Shown in pieces: positions 1-13,100 of a stretch of DNA of 64,000 nucleotides. The first letter of the stretch is position 1. Each line of letters begins with the position of its first letter. The DNA comes from Cheilinus undulatus (Eukaryota; Chordata; Actinopteri; Labriformes; Labridae): assembly GCF_018320785.1 (NCBI RefSeq), contig NC_054879.1, positions 43,700,698 through 43,764,697 on the forward strand. The letters run 5' to 3'. A model generated the notes under the pieces. The model ran no database searches, had not been told where the DNA came from, and saw only the letters and a list, made by a program, of their open reading frames with translations. A program made the position numbers and the translations under genes.

Positions 1-1102
1 CCTAATGTGATCAGGTCTCTTGTTCGAGATGGACGCAACATAGTAGCCTTAGATTTTGACTCAGTCACAGACCGTGTTTACTGGTCTGACACAAGCCAAG
101 ACAGAATCTGGAGTGCAAATAAAAATGGCACAGACAGAACTGTGGTGAGTTTTTTTTCTTGTAGCTGCTACAAACTGTGCAGAGATTCTTTTTGTATTTA
201 TTCCTAGTTTTACATACAGTATAATGCTCTCCTTTAAACATATTTACCTAAGAAGTAGTCTCCTCTGGATAGATATTTGACAGTGGAGTGACTGTAACAG
301 AGAGCCTGGCTGTGGACTGGGTTGGCAGAAACCTGTACTGGACTGACTACGTTCTGGAAACTATTGAAGTGTCCAGACTTGATGGCAGCCACCGTACGGT
401 GATAGTCAGTGAAAATGTGACCAATCCCAGAGGCCTGGTGCTGGACCCAAGGGAGAGGTCAGTGACATACAGAGAAACAACATGTAATGTATGGTGAGGC
501 CTCTGCAGGGAGTAAATGACAAGCATTTGTTTTGCAGTGCTCACCTGATGTTTTGGACCGACTGGGGCAGGAACCCCCGCATTGAGAAGGCCAGCATGGA
601 TGGAAAATTCAGGACTGTCATCATAAGCGACAAACTGTACTGGCCCAATGGTCTCACTATTGACTACCCAAATAATATGTTGTACTTCGCTGATGCCTAT
701 TTGGATTTCATTGACTTCTGCGATTATGATGGCAACAACAGGAGACAGGCTCTGGCCAGTGACCTGGTGAGTTTCTCAGAGGAAAACCTTCATTCTGGCA
801 CATTATGAATTATCTGTAAAGCTCCTGTTCATGTACAAGATTTAAAGTGAAGAGAGAACAATAAGTTTCCTTTTATAGTATGTGTAAGACGCACTTTTTT
901 TCTTTTGCTACTCTCTATGAAAAGGTACTGCAACATCCCCACGCAATTACCATTTTTGAGGATTTTGTCTATTGGACCGACAGATACATCAACCGAGTGA
1001 TGCGAGCCCATAAGTGGCATGGGGAGAACCAGACAGTGATGCTGTTCAACCTCCCTCAGCCCATGGGTGTGGTGGCGGTTCACCCAGCGAGGCAGCCTGC
1101 AG
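1..1102 (+). CDS. lrp2: lrp2 exons 1-4: end of a YWTD propeller (beta3)
   Basis: Exons 1-144 (may begin before the window), 273-457, 538-766 and 925-1102 encode residues 1-245 of the visible part. LDLR class B signatures are plain: VYWSD, LYWTD, MFWTDWG and VYWTD, each followed by an NG/DG-R-T-V type blade. Exon 2 must start at 273 (after GGATAG), not at the nearer TTGACAG, because only 273 keeps phase 0 and gives [16 protein letters not shown]. In LRP-family receptors these propellers release ligand at endosomal pH. By position relative to the later class A clusters this is the third of the eight megalin propellers. Confidence -1.
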
Positions 1103-4100
1103 GTAAGACAATCAATAATCTCTGTTGGTTCAGTTTTAGCTGATGTTGACAACAGGTTGGAAAAGCACAGGACTACGGGACTCAAGGAAAAGTGCAGTTA
1201 CTTTGGTTAAAATGTACCCACGTAAAAGTAAAAGTGCTGCTCTATAAAGTAAAAAGTTTTTAATTTAAAGTTTACTTTTAGTACTGAGTAGCTACTGCAG
1301 AGTTATACTATACAATTTGATCTTTACCTATTGGCAAGAAAAACAAGAGAACAACCCGGTTGTTCATGTAAAATCATGAAATCATCAATGGTCAATCCGC
1401 GATGGATGTGAAATTAAATTAATGCTGAAGTTTTGCTAATATGCATGCCTTTACAGCCTGCCCACCAAGTGAGGGCAAGGGTGTCTGTGTAAATGCAAAG
1501 TATTTTGGGGTTTAGCGTACCAAACTATACCAAACCGTACTTAACAAACCGGACCCCCGATGGAAACACGGCTATAGTCTGCTGCTGACATACTATTCCT
1601 GCGTGAACTTGCAGTCCTCCCGTGTTCTTTGCCTGCTGATTAGGGCTGCACGCAGCAGCACAGCGCTCCAGACTTGCTTCCACTGGGTGAGGTTGCTCAC
1701 CTTCAGTCGGAGCAAACCTGCGGTGCTTTGGTTTACGGCGCAGTCGTCCTGTGTGGAAATTACAGGTTACACGTTTTACAATATGACAGAGCTGCGGTAA
1801 CTCTTAATTCTGTGGCAAGGTGGGTTTCTTCTGGCAAGAACAGAGGTTGGAGTCAGCGTCATAGCCAGGCAATGTATCCTGGTGAAGAATACGCACTATG
1901 CATCCTTTAGACACACCTACAGTCAAAGGTGGGAACCCTAACTAAGTGGATAACTTCGCTCATGGTGCAAATGTGTCTCACAAGCAACAATCCACCAGAA
2001 GCATGAGCAAAAGAGCCCCAGCTGAGATCACTACACAACTTAAAAAAAAAAAAACGTATATAAAACACATCATTATTGTACTCAAGTGAAAGTAAAATTT
2101 CTTTGGTTAAAATTTACTTAGGTAGAAGAAAAAGTCCTGTTTTCAAAATTTACTTTAAAAAAGTACAAGAACCCCAAATCACTACTAAATCACAGTAATT
2201 TGAGTAAATGTAACTTTCCACCCCTGGCTGACAGTTGTATCAGCTGTTTTATTTATTGCATCACTTCTATAAAAGTCTCAGAATAATTCTGCAAAACATT
2301 TTAAGCTTACTCTTTTAACCTTCTCTTGTCATGCATGTGTGGTTTTATCATTTTTAGGTGAGAATCACTGCTTGAGGAGCCCCTGTACTCACATCTGCCT
2401 GCTTTCCACTGTGGCACCAAGGTACTACTCATGTGCCTGCCCCTCAGGTTGGACTCTGGCGGAAGACCAAATCACCTGCAACAGAGGTATGCATCTCTGC
2501 CAAGTGAAGGAGAACACTCGTCACTTGGTCTGAGGAAAAAGGAAGTCAGGTCAGATGTTGATAACTTGATACACTTACACGGGGTAGTCATCTAAAAAAG
2601 CAAAGTCATCCAAGTGGGAAATATGGTTTTCAGTTTATATTTGAGGCCATCATTGTGTTTTTAGAGCTGACAGCCATTTTTGAAAACACCTAAGTAGCTG
2701 AAAATTGATCCAGGTACTTGTCAACAGGGTCCCATTTAGAATCCCTTGTAAACCGTTGTCCCAGGCATAAATATTTAGAATCATATAAGCAAGGTCTTAG
2801 GAAGACAAGGGACCTTTAATTCAAAGTCCTCCTTGGGTCAACAGCTTAAGTCATCTCAGGTTTCAGCCTATTCAAGCCAAGCAGAACACATTTCCCCCCT
2901 GAGGCCAACAATTATCCAAGAATGAAAATGCCCCACAACCATTCATCGATTCTAATCTCTGACGACAAAGAAAATCAGATTGTGGAAACAACTTTCACTA
3001 GTCAATCCTCATCATAGATAAGAGACTGATTGATCAGGATTCCTATTTTACACCTGATTTCAACCACTGAAACTGGCATTATCTGTATTCAGGAAAAAAA
3101 GCTTTCATAGACTGTCATTAGGAGAGAACTTTGCAAATACTTTCTTTGTCCTTTCTCATTGATTGCATTCATTTTATCTTTTTTACTTGAAGGTGAGGAT
3201 CCTTTCCTGGTGGTTGTGAGAGACAGCATCATCTATGGCATTTCCTTAAATCCAGAGGAGAAAACTAATGATGCTATGGTCCCTGTGGCCGGGCTTCAGA
3301 ATGGCTATGATGTTGATTTTGATGACAAGGAACAGGCCATCTACTGGGTGGAGCACCCTGTAAGTTACTGTCCAAAGGCACTTTACTAGTCTTTGAAACC
3401 ATGTCAGTGTTTAATTTGAGACTCCTAGGAAAACATTTGCCCCGCACATCAACATTCATCAGTGATTTACATAAATCTGTCCTCCTTCTGCCAGGGTGAG
3501 ATCCACAGAGTGAAGTCAGATGGTACGAACAGGACAGAATTTGCCCCTGCAGCCATTCTGGGCTCCCCTGTCGGTCTGGCCTTAGACTGGATAACAGAGA
3601 ACCTGTACTACACCAATCCAGCCACACAGTCCATTGAGGTGAGGCAGATTATACTTTTTAAGGTTGTGTTGTTATCATGATCACAACCTATATTTTCTTA
3701 TTGTACCAGCAGTCAGATGACGGGATATCACAACTAAACATTAAGATGACTTGCCCCTTTTTGTCTTTCTGTTGGACCAGGTTTTGAAGTTGCGAGGGGA
3801 GGTACAGTACCGTAAAACTCTAATTACAAACAACGGTTCTCCAACTGGCACTGGAAGTCCTGTTGGCATTGCAGTGGACCCAGCACGTGGGTAAGCCCCA
3901 TTTGACACAGTGCTGGCACAGCCCGTCATCCCCACAGCTACTGAGCTGCAGCAACCTCCCCATTGCCTTCTGCTCGGCCTCTAGAGAGAACTCAGCGGGG
4001 GTTGCTGAGTACACCACTGCACACTTAAACCCCAGTGGCGTAGGGTATTTTTAGGGAAATTAGAAATAAAAATCAAAGACATCCTTTCTCATATAAAAGA

Positions 4101-7100
4101 TAATAATTCTGATTTGGGTAGCATGACTAATCCATTCTCTCAAGTATGACTTTTTCCTTTGTGGCACCTATCTTCACGAAAATCCTGTACATTCCAGTAT
4201 ATTTATCTCAGAGAGGTTTGTCTTTTAACCTCACACAAAGTTGACATTTTGTCTTCAATTGTCTTATTTCGTAGTCTTGGTTGTTTAAAGGGGACACAAT
4301 ATACAAAAATCACTTTTTCAAGCTTTTCTTACAAAAATATGACCCCTGGCCTGTCCACAATCCCCTTAAGTAGTTTCTCCACCTTTCAGAAAATGTGTGC
4401 TGAAACAAGCCCTTCTCAGATCTTCCCTTCACGATGTCATGTGAGGAGTAAGACCCGCCCCTAGGTTTGGTTGGCCCTTCCCGCTTGGAAGAAAGTTCCG
4501 CCCTCCTCTCCTGATCCTCCTCTCAGCTGTCAGAAGAGAAGAAGATCAGGAGAGTCACATCCATTAAGCCACATCCATGTCCTGAGAGGGGCGGAGTCAG
4601 ACAGCTCACTAAGATTTAAAGCCACAGACACAGAAACCACTCGTTCTGAGCAGGGCCGAAACAGAGGGGTTTTTGGACATGCAAAAATCCAATATTGGAG
4701 TGTTTTTTTCGCAACAAACTTCACAGGCATGTTTTGGGTACCTCTGAGACCAATATTAACTTGTCTTAAAAGGGTATAATATGTCCCCTTTAACAATCAA
4801 ATGTAGCAGAAACTATTAAAAATGATCAAGAATAGGGATTTATGACTAAATAAAAAATATAAAGCACATGAAGTACACTCAACCTGTTCTTTCTTTTTTG
4901 AATGTTTTCTTAGAAAACTGTACTGGACAGACCAAGGAACAGAGAGTGGCATCCCTGCCAAGGTGGCATCTGCAGACATGGATGGTTTAAACCCTGTAAT
5001 CTTGTTCACCAGTAACCTCGATCACATTGAGTTCCTCACTGTGGACATCCAGGAGAACAAACTCTACTGGGCTGTCACAAGCACTGGCATGGTGAGTCTT
5101 ACTTTATAAGATTCTGACATCATTGTTTTAGTGTTACACATAAGCAAGTTTCCCTGACTGTTTGGTGTATGAATCACAGATTGAGCGTGGTGATCCAGAT
5201 GGAAGTAACCGCATTACCATCGTGACAGGCCTGTCTCACCCCTGGGGTGTGGCTGTCCATCAAAACTACCTCTACTTCACTGACCGTGACTTTGAGGTCA
5301 TCGAGCGTGTGGATAAGTCCACGGGTGCCAACAGGGTTGTGCTGCGAGACAACGTTTCTGGACTCAGAGTCCTCAAAGTGCATTTCAGAGAAAGTGAGTG
5401 GATCTTTTTTGTGTTTTCCAGCTATTGTTTCTTTTCTTGTTTGTTTTTCCTTGTTTGTCAAATTTTATATTCTTTCCAAACTCAGCCTCAGCAGGAACAT
5501 CCAATGGCTGCACCAACAACATGGGTTCGTGTGAGCAGCTCTGCCTGCCTCGGCCGCAGGGTCTGTTTACCTGTGCATGTGCCACAGGCTTTAAACTCAA
5601 CGCTGACAACAGGACGTGTGCTCCCTACCAGTCCTATGTGGTTATCTCCACACTGTCTGCACTCAAAGGCTTCAGTCTAGAAGGGGCAGACCACTCTGAA
5701 GCCATGGTACCTGTAGCTGGGAGGGGTCAGTGATTCTCATCAAATTACCATTGACTTTTTTTTAAGAAAAAATTGACTAATAAATTAAAAACAAAACAAA
5801 AATGATACAGTTCTGTGCTCAAAAGAACAGTTATAACCCCATAACAACTGTGTTCTCCTCTCCAGGCCGTAATGCTTTACACGTCGATGTCCACATGGCT
5901 TCGGGCTTCATCTACTGGTGTGACTTCAGCAGCACTGTAGCAGCACAGAACGGGGTCAGACGGATCAAGCCAGATGGCTCCGGATTACGTAGCGTTGTAA
6001 CATCTGGAATAGGACGCAACGGGGTACGAGGGATTGCTGTTGACTGGGTTGCAGGTATGTCATGGTGCCTGCAGACATGTTTTAACCACTTACTACGAGG
6101 AATGATAATAGAAAGCACTACACAAACTTATCTGTTCTTGAAGACTTTCTTTGTAAGACATTTAAGAAGGCCTACAGTACCAGTCAAACACCTTCTCATT
6201 CAAAGGTTTTTCTTGATTTTTAGTATTTTCTACATTTTAGATAAATATCAAAGGCATCAAAACTATGAAAGAACACGCATGAATAATGTAGAAAAGTGTT
6301 AAACCAGATTATGTTTTATATTTTAGATTCTTCACACTAGACACCTTTTGCTTTGATGCCAGCTAGGCACACTTTTGTCATCCTCTCAATCAGACTCATG
6401 GGGTAGTCACCTGGAATGGTTTTCATTAACAGGTGTGCCTTGCCAAGATTTAATTTGTGGAGTTTCTTGCCTTTGTAATGTGTTTGAGACCTTCAGTTGT
6501 GTCGTGCAGGGGTAAGACTGGTACACAGCTCCATACAGTGAATAGCCCTATTCGACTACTGTTCTAATACATATTTTGGCAAGACCGACTCAACCAAGCA
6601 AAGAGAAATGACAGTCCATCATTACTTTAAGACAGTGTTACTCAACCCTGCTCAACCAAAGAGCCAAATTGTTATAAAATACATCTGCAAGAGCCACCAC
6701 CTAAGAGGTGAAAAGTGGCCAAAATGGTTTTAAGTGGCAGTAAAAATAAGTTAAAGGTAGCAAAAAGATGGTCAAAAGCAGCCAAAATTGATGAAAGGGG
6801 CAACATAGGCATAAAATGGCAAACACAGAGAAAAATGGCAAAAAAAAGGGTGAGAAGTGATTAAAAAAAGAGTAACAGGTGGCAAAAAACTACTGAAAAA
6901 TGATTAAAATGGGCAAAAATCAGCAAAAAGATGGCAAAAATTGGCAAAAAGGTGGCATTTAATTGCAAAAACAGCTAAAATGTGTGAAAAGTTGCAAATA
7001 AAGGGGCAAAATATTGTAAGATGAACTGGACTTCACCTAAACACCTAAACCCAATTAAAATGTTTTGGGATCAGTTGGACTGCAAAGTGCAGCCAACAAG

Positions 7101-10100
7101 TGCTCAGCATCTCTGGGAATTCCTTCAGTACTGTTGGAAAAATTCCAAATTCCAGTGACTACCTCATGAGTCTGACTAAGTTGTTTGGTTTAGTTTAAAA
7201 ATGTTTTGTCAAAGTGCATGACTCACATTAAAACGGGATCAGTTCTGCAGTGGTGACGTAACAGAAATTTTGATCTGATAGTTCAGTGAAAGCAGGGAAT
7301 CTGTTGTGTTTGCAGAACTTAAAAATATTCTAATTCTTTCCTCAGGAAACCTGTATTTCACCAACGCCTTCCTTACTGAGACGTATGTGGAGGTGCTCCA
7401 CCTGAACACCACTTTTCGCAGGGTGCTGCTGAAGACCCAGGTGGACATGCCCCGCCACATCGTGGTGGATCCCAGAAACAGATACCTGTTTTGGGCTGAT
7501 TATGGTCAAAACCCCAAAATTGAGCGAGCTCTCTTGGATGGATCAAACCGCACAGTTTTGGTGTCATCAGGGATTATTACTCCACGAGGTCTTGCTGTAG
7601 ACTGGCAAACCGGGTACATTTACTGGGTTGACGACTCTCTGGATATGATTGCCCGGGTCAACCCACAAGGAGGGGAGACGGAAGTAGTCAGGTATGGCAG
7701 TCGCTATCCGACTCCTTATGGAATCACAGTGTTTGAGAACAGCATCATCTGGGTGGACAGAAACCTCAAGAAGGTCTTCCAGGCAAGCAAAGAGCCTGGT
7801 AGCACAGAGCAGCCAGGTGTCATCAGGGACAACATCAACATGCTGAGAGATGTCACCATCTTTGACCAGCGTACCCAGCCTACCAACGCTCAGGAGCTGA
7901 ACTACAATCCCTGCCTAGAGGATAATGGAGGCTGTGCCCACTTCTGCTTTGCCCTCCCAGCATCCATTGTCAACAACCAGGAGAAAAAATGTAGCTGCGC
8001 TTTTGGAAATCTTGCCGCAGATAACAAGAGCTGTGTAGTGTCGAGGGATGATTATCTCATCTACACAACCGAGAGCACCGTTCGCAGCTTGCGCCTTGAC
8101 CCAGAGGACCACGCATTACCATTTCCTGTGGTTAATGTGCCACGCACATCTGTGGCTCTAGATTTTGACCTAACAGACAGGAGAATCTACTTCACACAGA
8201 GCTCAGGGGCCGGAGCTAGCAAGATCAGCTACATTAGCCTGTCTTCTCCTACTGCACCTCCTGTTGTGGTGGCTTATGGTATGTTTTACTCTACAGCACA
8301 CTGTTTATGACTTCTCTTTGGAGGTTTTTATTGATTTACTAATAAGCACCATTGATTTGGTTGTTGTGTTCTGGCAGATCTAGGAGCTCCTGATGGTATC
8401 GCATATGACTGGATAAACAAAAGAATTTATTACAGCGACTATGTCAACCAGAGCATCAGCTCCATGTCAGTGGATGGCTCTCAAAGGACTGTTATTGCCC
8501 ATGTGTCCAGGCCAAGGGCCATCATGCTGGATCCCTGTAGGGGGTAAGTTGAAAAGATAAAAATCTCTTTGTGTCATTAGATTAAGCCGAGATTAAAAAT
8601 CAAACCCTCTTTGTCCCAAAGATACATGTACTGGACAGACTGGGGAACCCATGCAAAGATTGAGCGAGCCACCTTGGGAGGAAACTTCCGAACTGAGATT
8701 GTAAACAGCAGTCTTGTGTGGCCCAATGGACTGACCCTGGACTATGAGGAGCAGAGGCTCTACTGGGCAGACGCCAGCTTGTAAGATCTAAAAGAGAATA
8801 TCCACTGTTGAAATATATCCTATTTTCTGTCTTGATTTTCAAGCTGTCGTCTTTATTTTGCTCTGCCATCAGACAGAAGATTGAGCGATCCTCTCTGACA
8901 GGGGCCAATAGAGAGGTTATTGTCAGCACCGCCATTTACCCCTTTGCTATGACCATGTTTGGCCAGTTCATCTACTGGACCGACTGGAACACACGCAGCA
9001 TTTATCGAGCCAACAAGCATGATGGTTCTGACCAGAGGGTCATGATTCAAAACCTTCCATCTCGGCCAATGGACATCCACGTCCTGGCTGCTAGGAAGCA
9101 GCAGCAGTGTGACAGTCCCTGCCAGCAGTTTAATGGAGGCTGCAGCCACATCTGTACACCAGGTACAGGCAGCTTCATATCATGGCTTTGTATTTTATAG
9201 AGCGGTATTAAAACCCCAGCTAATGATTGAACTTTTTGATGTAATTTCTTCCTATTAGGACCCAATGGTGCAGAGTGTCAGTGTCCATCAGAGGGCCGCT
9301 GGTACCTGGCTGACAATAAGCACTGTATCCCTGATAACGGGACTCGCTGCCAGCCGGGGCAATTTACCTGTATGAACGGCCGCTGTATTCGAGCCCAGTG
9401 GAAATGTGACAATGACAACGACTGTGGAGATGGCAGCGATGAGTTAGAGAGAGTCTGTGGTAGGGTTTCCTTTTAAAAGCTAATTTTCTTTCTTGGTTCC
9501 ATTTGTTTATAAATAATCTTCAATTTCTTTATCATAGCAGAGCATGTAGAGCAGGGGTGTCCAAGCTTTTTCTTTTGGGGGCCACATACAGAAATATATA
9601 GGGATGGTGGGGCCACTTTCATAAGCAGGTTTAAATATGCTCAGTGATTGGGTATGCTTCAATAATGATAGCTGACAAGGTAAATAACCAATCATTTTTT
9701 AGGATTTTGGGGAGGCCAATAAGATTCAGGGGGCCCTGGTGGACTCTGGCTACCACTGGCTCCACCCCTGGAACAGCATTGGTGCCACTTTTTGCTGCTG
9801 TAATCCATTAGGGTGTTATAAATAAAGATATCTTTATTATTTCAGTTGCCAATGTTTACTATTTATAGTGTATCTCAATTTAATCCTTTAAAAAACTAGC
9901 ATAAAAACTTGTCAAAATGTTTGTTTACAGTGTTTGTATGGTAGTACTGCCTTGTGCTGATACTAAGAAGAATAATGCAGTCTAGGGCAAGCTTCATGCT
10001 CTGCTGAGGGCCATATTTCATTTAATTTAAATAACTTTTGGGGGGCCATACTTTGGACACCACTGATGTAGAGAAATCAAATTTTGTCATGCATGTATAA

Positions 10101-13100
10101 ATCAGAACTTTCTTTTCTTCTCTATTAATGAAATTCTCTTTCTTTTACCTTCACTAATACTAACATTTTCTGTGTTATTGCTTTAAAAATGCTTTCTCAG
10201 GATCTAAACCTGTCTTCAACTATGTTGGTGTGTATTCTTGCAATTCATGATTATATTTCTATTAACATGCACCTAATTTCTACTGAATTAACACTAACAA
10301 ATGAATCTATTCCCTAATAACTTTGCATGCAGTCCCACAGCTGCTGTCATCCTTTATTGCCTTGTCAGGTAACATGTTTTTCCCCACTGCCTGTGCATAT
10401 CAGTCTCCTTTCTCTCCATTGGCCAGAGCTCTGACCTGTTTTGATTCTGATTGGCAGCCTTCCATACCTGCGAGCCCACTGTGTTTACTTGTGGCAACGG
10501 CCGTTGTGTTCCCTACCACTACCGCTGTGACCACTATGATGACTGTGGAGACAACAGCGACGAGGCTGGCTGTCTGTTCAGACCGTGTGACCCCAACACA
10601 GAGTTCAGCTGCAACAATGGCCGCTGCATTGCAAAGGACTATGTTTGCAATGGCATTAACAACTGCTATGATAACGGGACTTCTGATGAACAAAACTGCC
10701 GTGAGTGTCTTAAATCTTCAGTAAAATTTGAAGCTTAAATCATAATAGTTGTTACTTTACATATGGATCCTAATAATTATAACTTCTTTTAATCTTAGCT
10801 GAGAGAACCTGCCAGCCAGAGCACACAAAATGTCAGTCCACCAACATCTGCATCCCTCGTTCCTACCTGTGTGATGGAGACAACGACTGTGGGGATATGA
10901 GCGATGAAAGCCCCACGCACTGTGGTGAGTTTAGTACCAAAATACAGCTCTGGACTATAGAAAGTACTGCAAAAATCTTCTTTACTCTAGTCCTACCTTT
11001 GAAGGGTTTGTGTTATATTAAAAGAGCATTTTTGTCTGATTGCGTACAACAAATAATCATTACAACAAGATGCATTGTTTTTCAGATCTCATAATGCAAC
11101 GAAAACTGGTTCATAATTTTTTAAAACATAGTTAAACTGAGTTTTCTATTATTTAGATTTTTTTAACCTGGAGACAAAGGTAAAAGATCAAAGTGCTCAA
11201 GGTCCCTTCAATAAAGCATAAAAAGGCATAAAAAAGAGGTCAAATTAAAAACTCAACTTTAACTTCTTTTTGCCACCTTTTCCCCATTTTTTCCATTTTT
11301 ATCCCATTTTTGCAGCTTTTTTTAACCATTTTTTTGCCACTTTTCATCCTTTTGCTATTAAATACTACTTGTTTCCTTTTTCCCCTAATTTTTGCCTCTT
11401 CTTTTTGCCACTTTTTTGCCCATTTAAGGTACCTTTTGCCATTACATACCCATACCCTAACCCTTATTTCCTTTTTTTTTGCCCATTTTTGCCAATCCTG
11501 ACTGCTTTTTGCCCATTTAAATTCATTTTTTGCCACATTTTTGCCACTTTTGGACCATTTTTTGCCACCTGTAACTTTTTTTGGTCACTTCTCACCCATT
11601 TTTGCTACTTCATGACCTTTTTTTCACTTTTTCACCCATTTTTGCTGCATTTGACCATTTTTGCAAGCTTTAACTTATTTTTATTGCTATTTCAAGCCGT
11701 TTTTGCCACTTTTCACCATTTAGATTGTGGATCTTGCAAAAGTGTTTTTCAACAATTTGGCCCTTTGGTTGTGCAGGGTTGAGTAACACTGATTTAAGGC
11801 ATTGATAAGATGCATGCATGCACAGAACATCACCGTAATCAATCAAAGGCAGAAAAATGGCAGCAACAAGTCTTTTCTTTGCACTCAAACTTATTTCTGA
11901 AGTAAAAGTCCAACCTCAGCTTTAACATCTTTACAAGTATAAAGAGTTTATAAAGTTTAAAAAGAGTTTAAAAATGTTTAGCTAGCATAGCCTTTCTGTG
12001 TCTTAGCATGCTCTTTCATAGAAATGGTTAGTGACGCTGCACACCCATTGGTGCAAAAGTTCAAGCTGTTTGTGAACTTGAGCCTTCACCTTCTTCTTGA
12101 TCTCATTAGGTAGAATAAAGTGTGCCAAAGAGACACTGAAAAAGGCTTCCACACATGCGGAAAAGATATGGAAATTTGCAAGTGATCTCTTGAATTTTCC
12201 AGAGCTGTAACTCCCCCTAAAGTCATTTCTTACATCCAATATTATAAACACAACGTATTGTAGGCTATGTTGTTACTAAACTAACATTCCATGCTGCATC
12301 ATCATTTTGCTTCACTGTTAAGAGATTCAGGATTTTAAAAAGGGAATTATGTTTAAAATAAAGATCAGGACAGAGTGTATTACATGTCAGATTGAGGTTT
12401 CTGCCATTCAAATAAAAATCTAAAATTAAGATAAGTATGAAACACAAGATGGAAAACTAATTCTTTTTGACACTGCATGGTTGGTTTGAGAAAAAACGTA
12501 TTGCTCATTGGGCTTCTCCAGAGGTCAGTTGGTTGCAAAATTATTGGAAAAATACAATCAAAAAGAAAAGAAACAAGCCAACACATTTAGGTTAAGTTTT
12601 AAATGTTCATTGAAACTATCTAGTGTTGATTACACAGGATCCCACACTGTCCAGTCCTCAGAATACCTCCATGCCTGTCTTTTCTCCTCTAGCTGCATCC
12701 ACATGTTCCCAGAATGAGTTCCGTTGCTCCAGCGGCCGCTGCATCCCCTCCCACTGGTACTGTGACGGAGGGGCCGACTGTGCTGACGGCTCTGACGAAC
12801 CCCTCTCTTGCAGTGAGTGTCACACAGCTCCCTCGCCCCCAAGATGGGCCTGTTGGCTTTGTGCGTCCACCCCCGCCCCGTTATCAGCTGCTCACTTATT
12901 GTGTGGTTGTGTCCGTGTGCGTCTGCATCTGTGTGTGAGTGATGTAGCAGAAAGCGCGAGTCAGTGGTGTATGTCTTTGTTGACAACGTGGTCAGTCAGG
13001 CCTCCTATTGTGCGCTGCATTCCTGTGTGCTGACGCCCCTCAGTGTCCTCCGACAAACAGCACCTCCCCCCTCCCTTTGTCCATCAGGGGTTACAGAGCC

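Noticed and set aside
273..290. acceptor at TTGACAG (284) for lrp2 exon 2
   Set aside because: It breaks the phase with exon 1; the AG at 271-272 keeps the frame and yields a normal YWTD blade.
11270..11782. 170-codon frame rich in Phe and Pro on the + strand
   Set aside because: It is the translation of a TTTTTGCCAC minisatellite inside a hAT element; the biased composition follows from the repeat.
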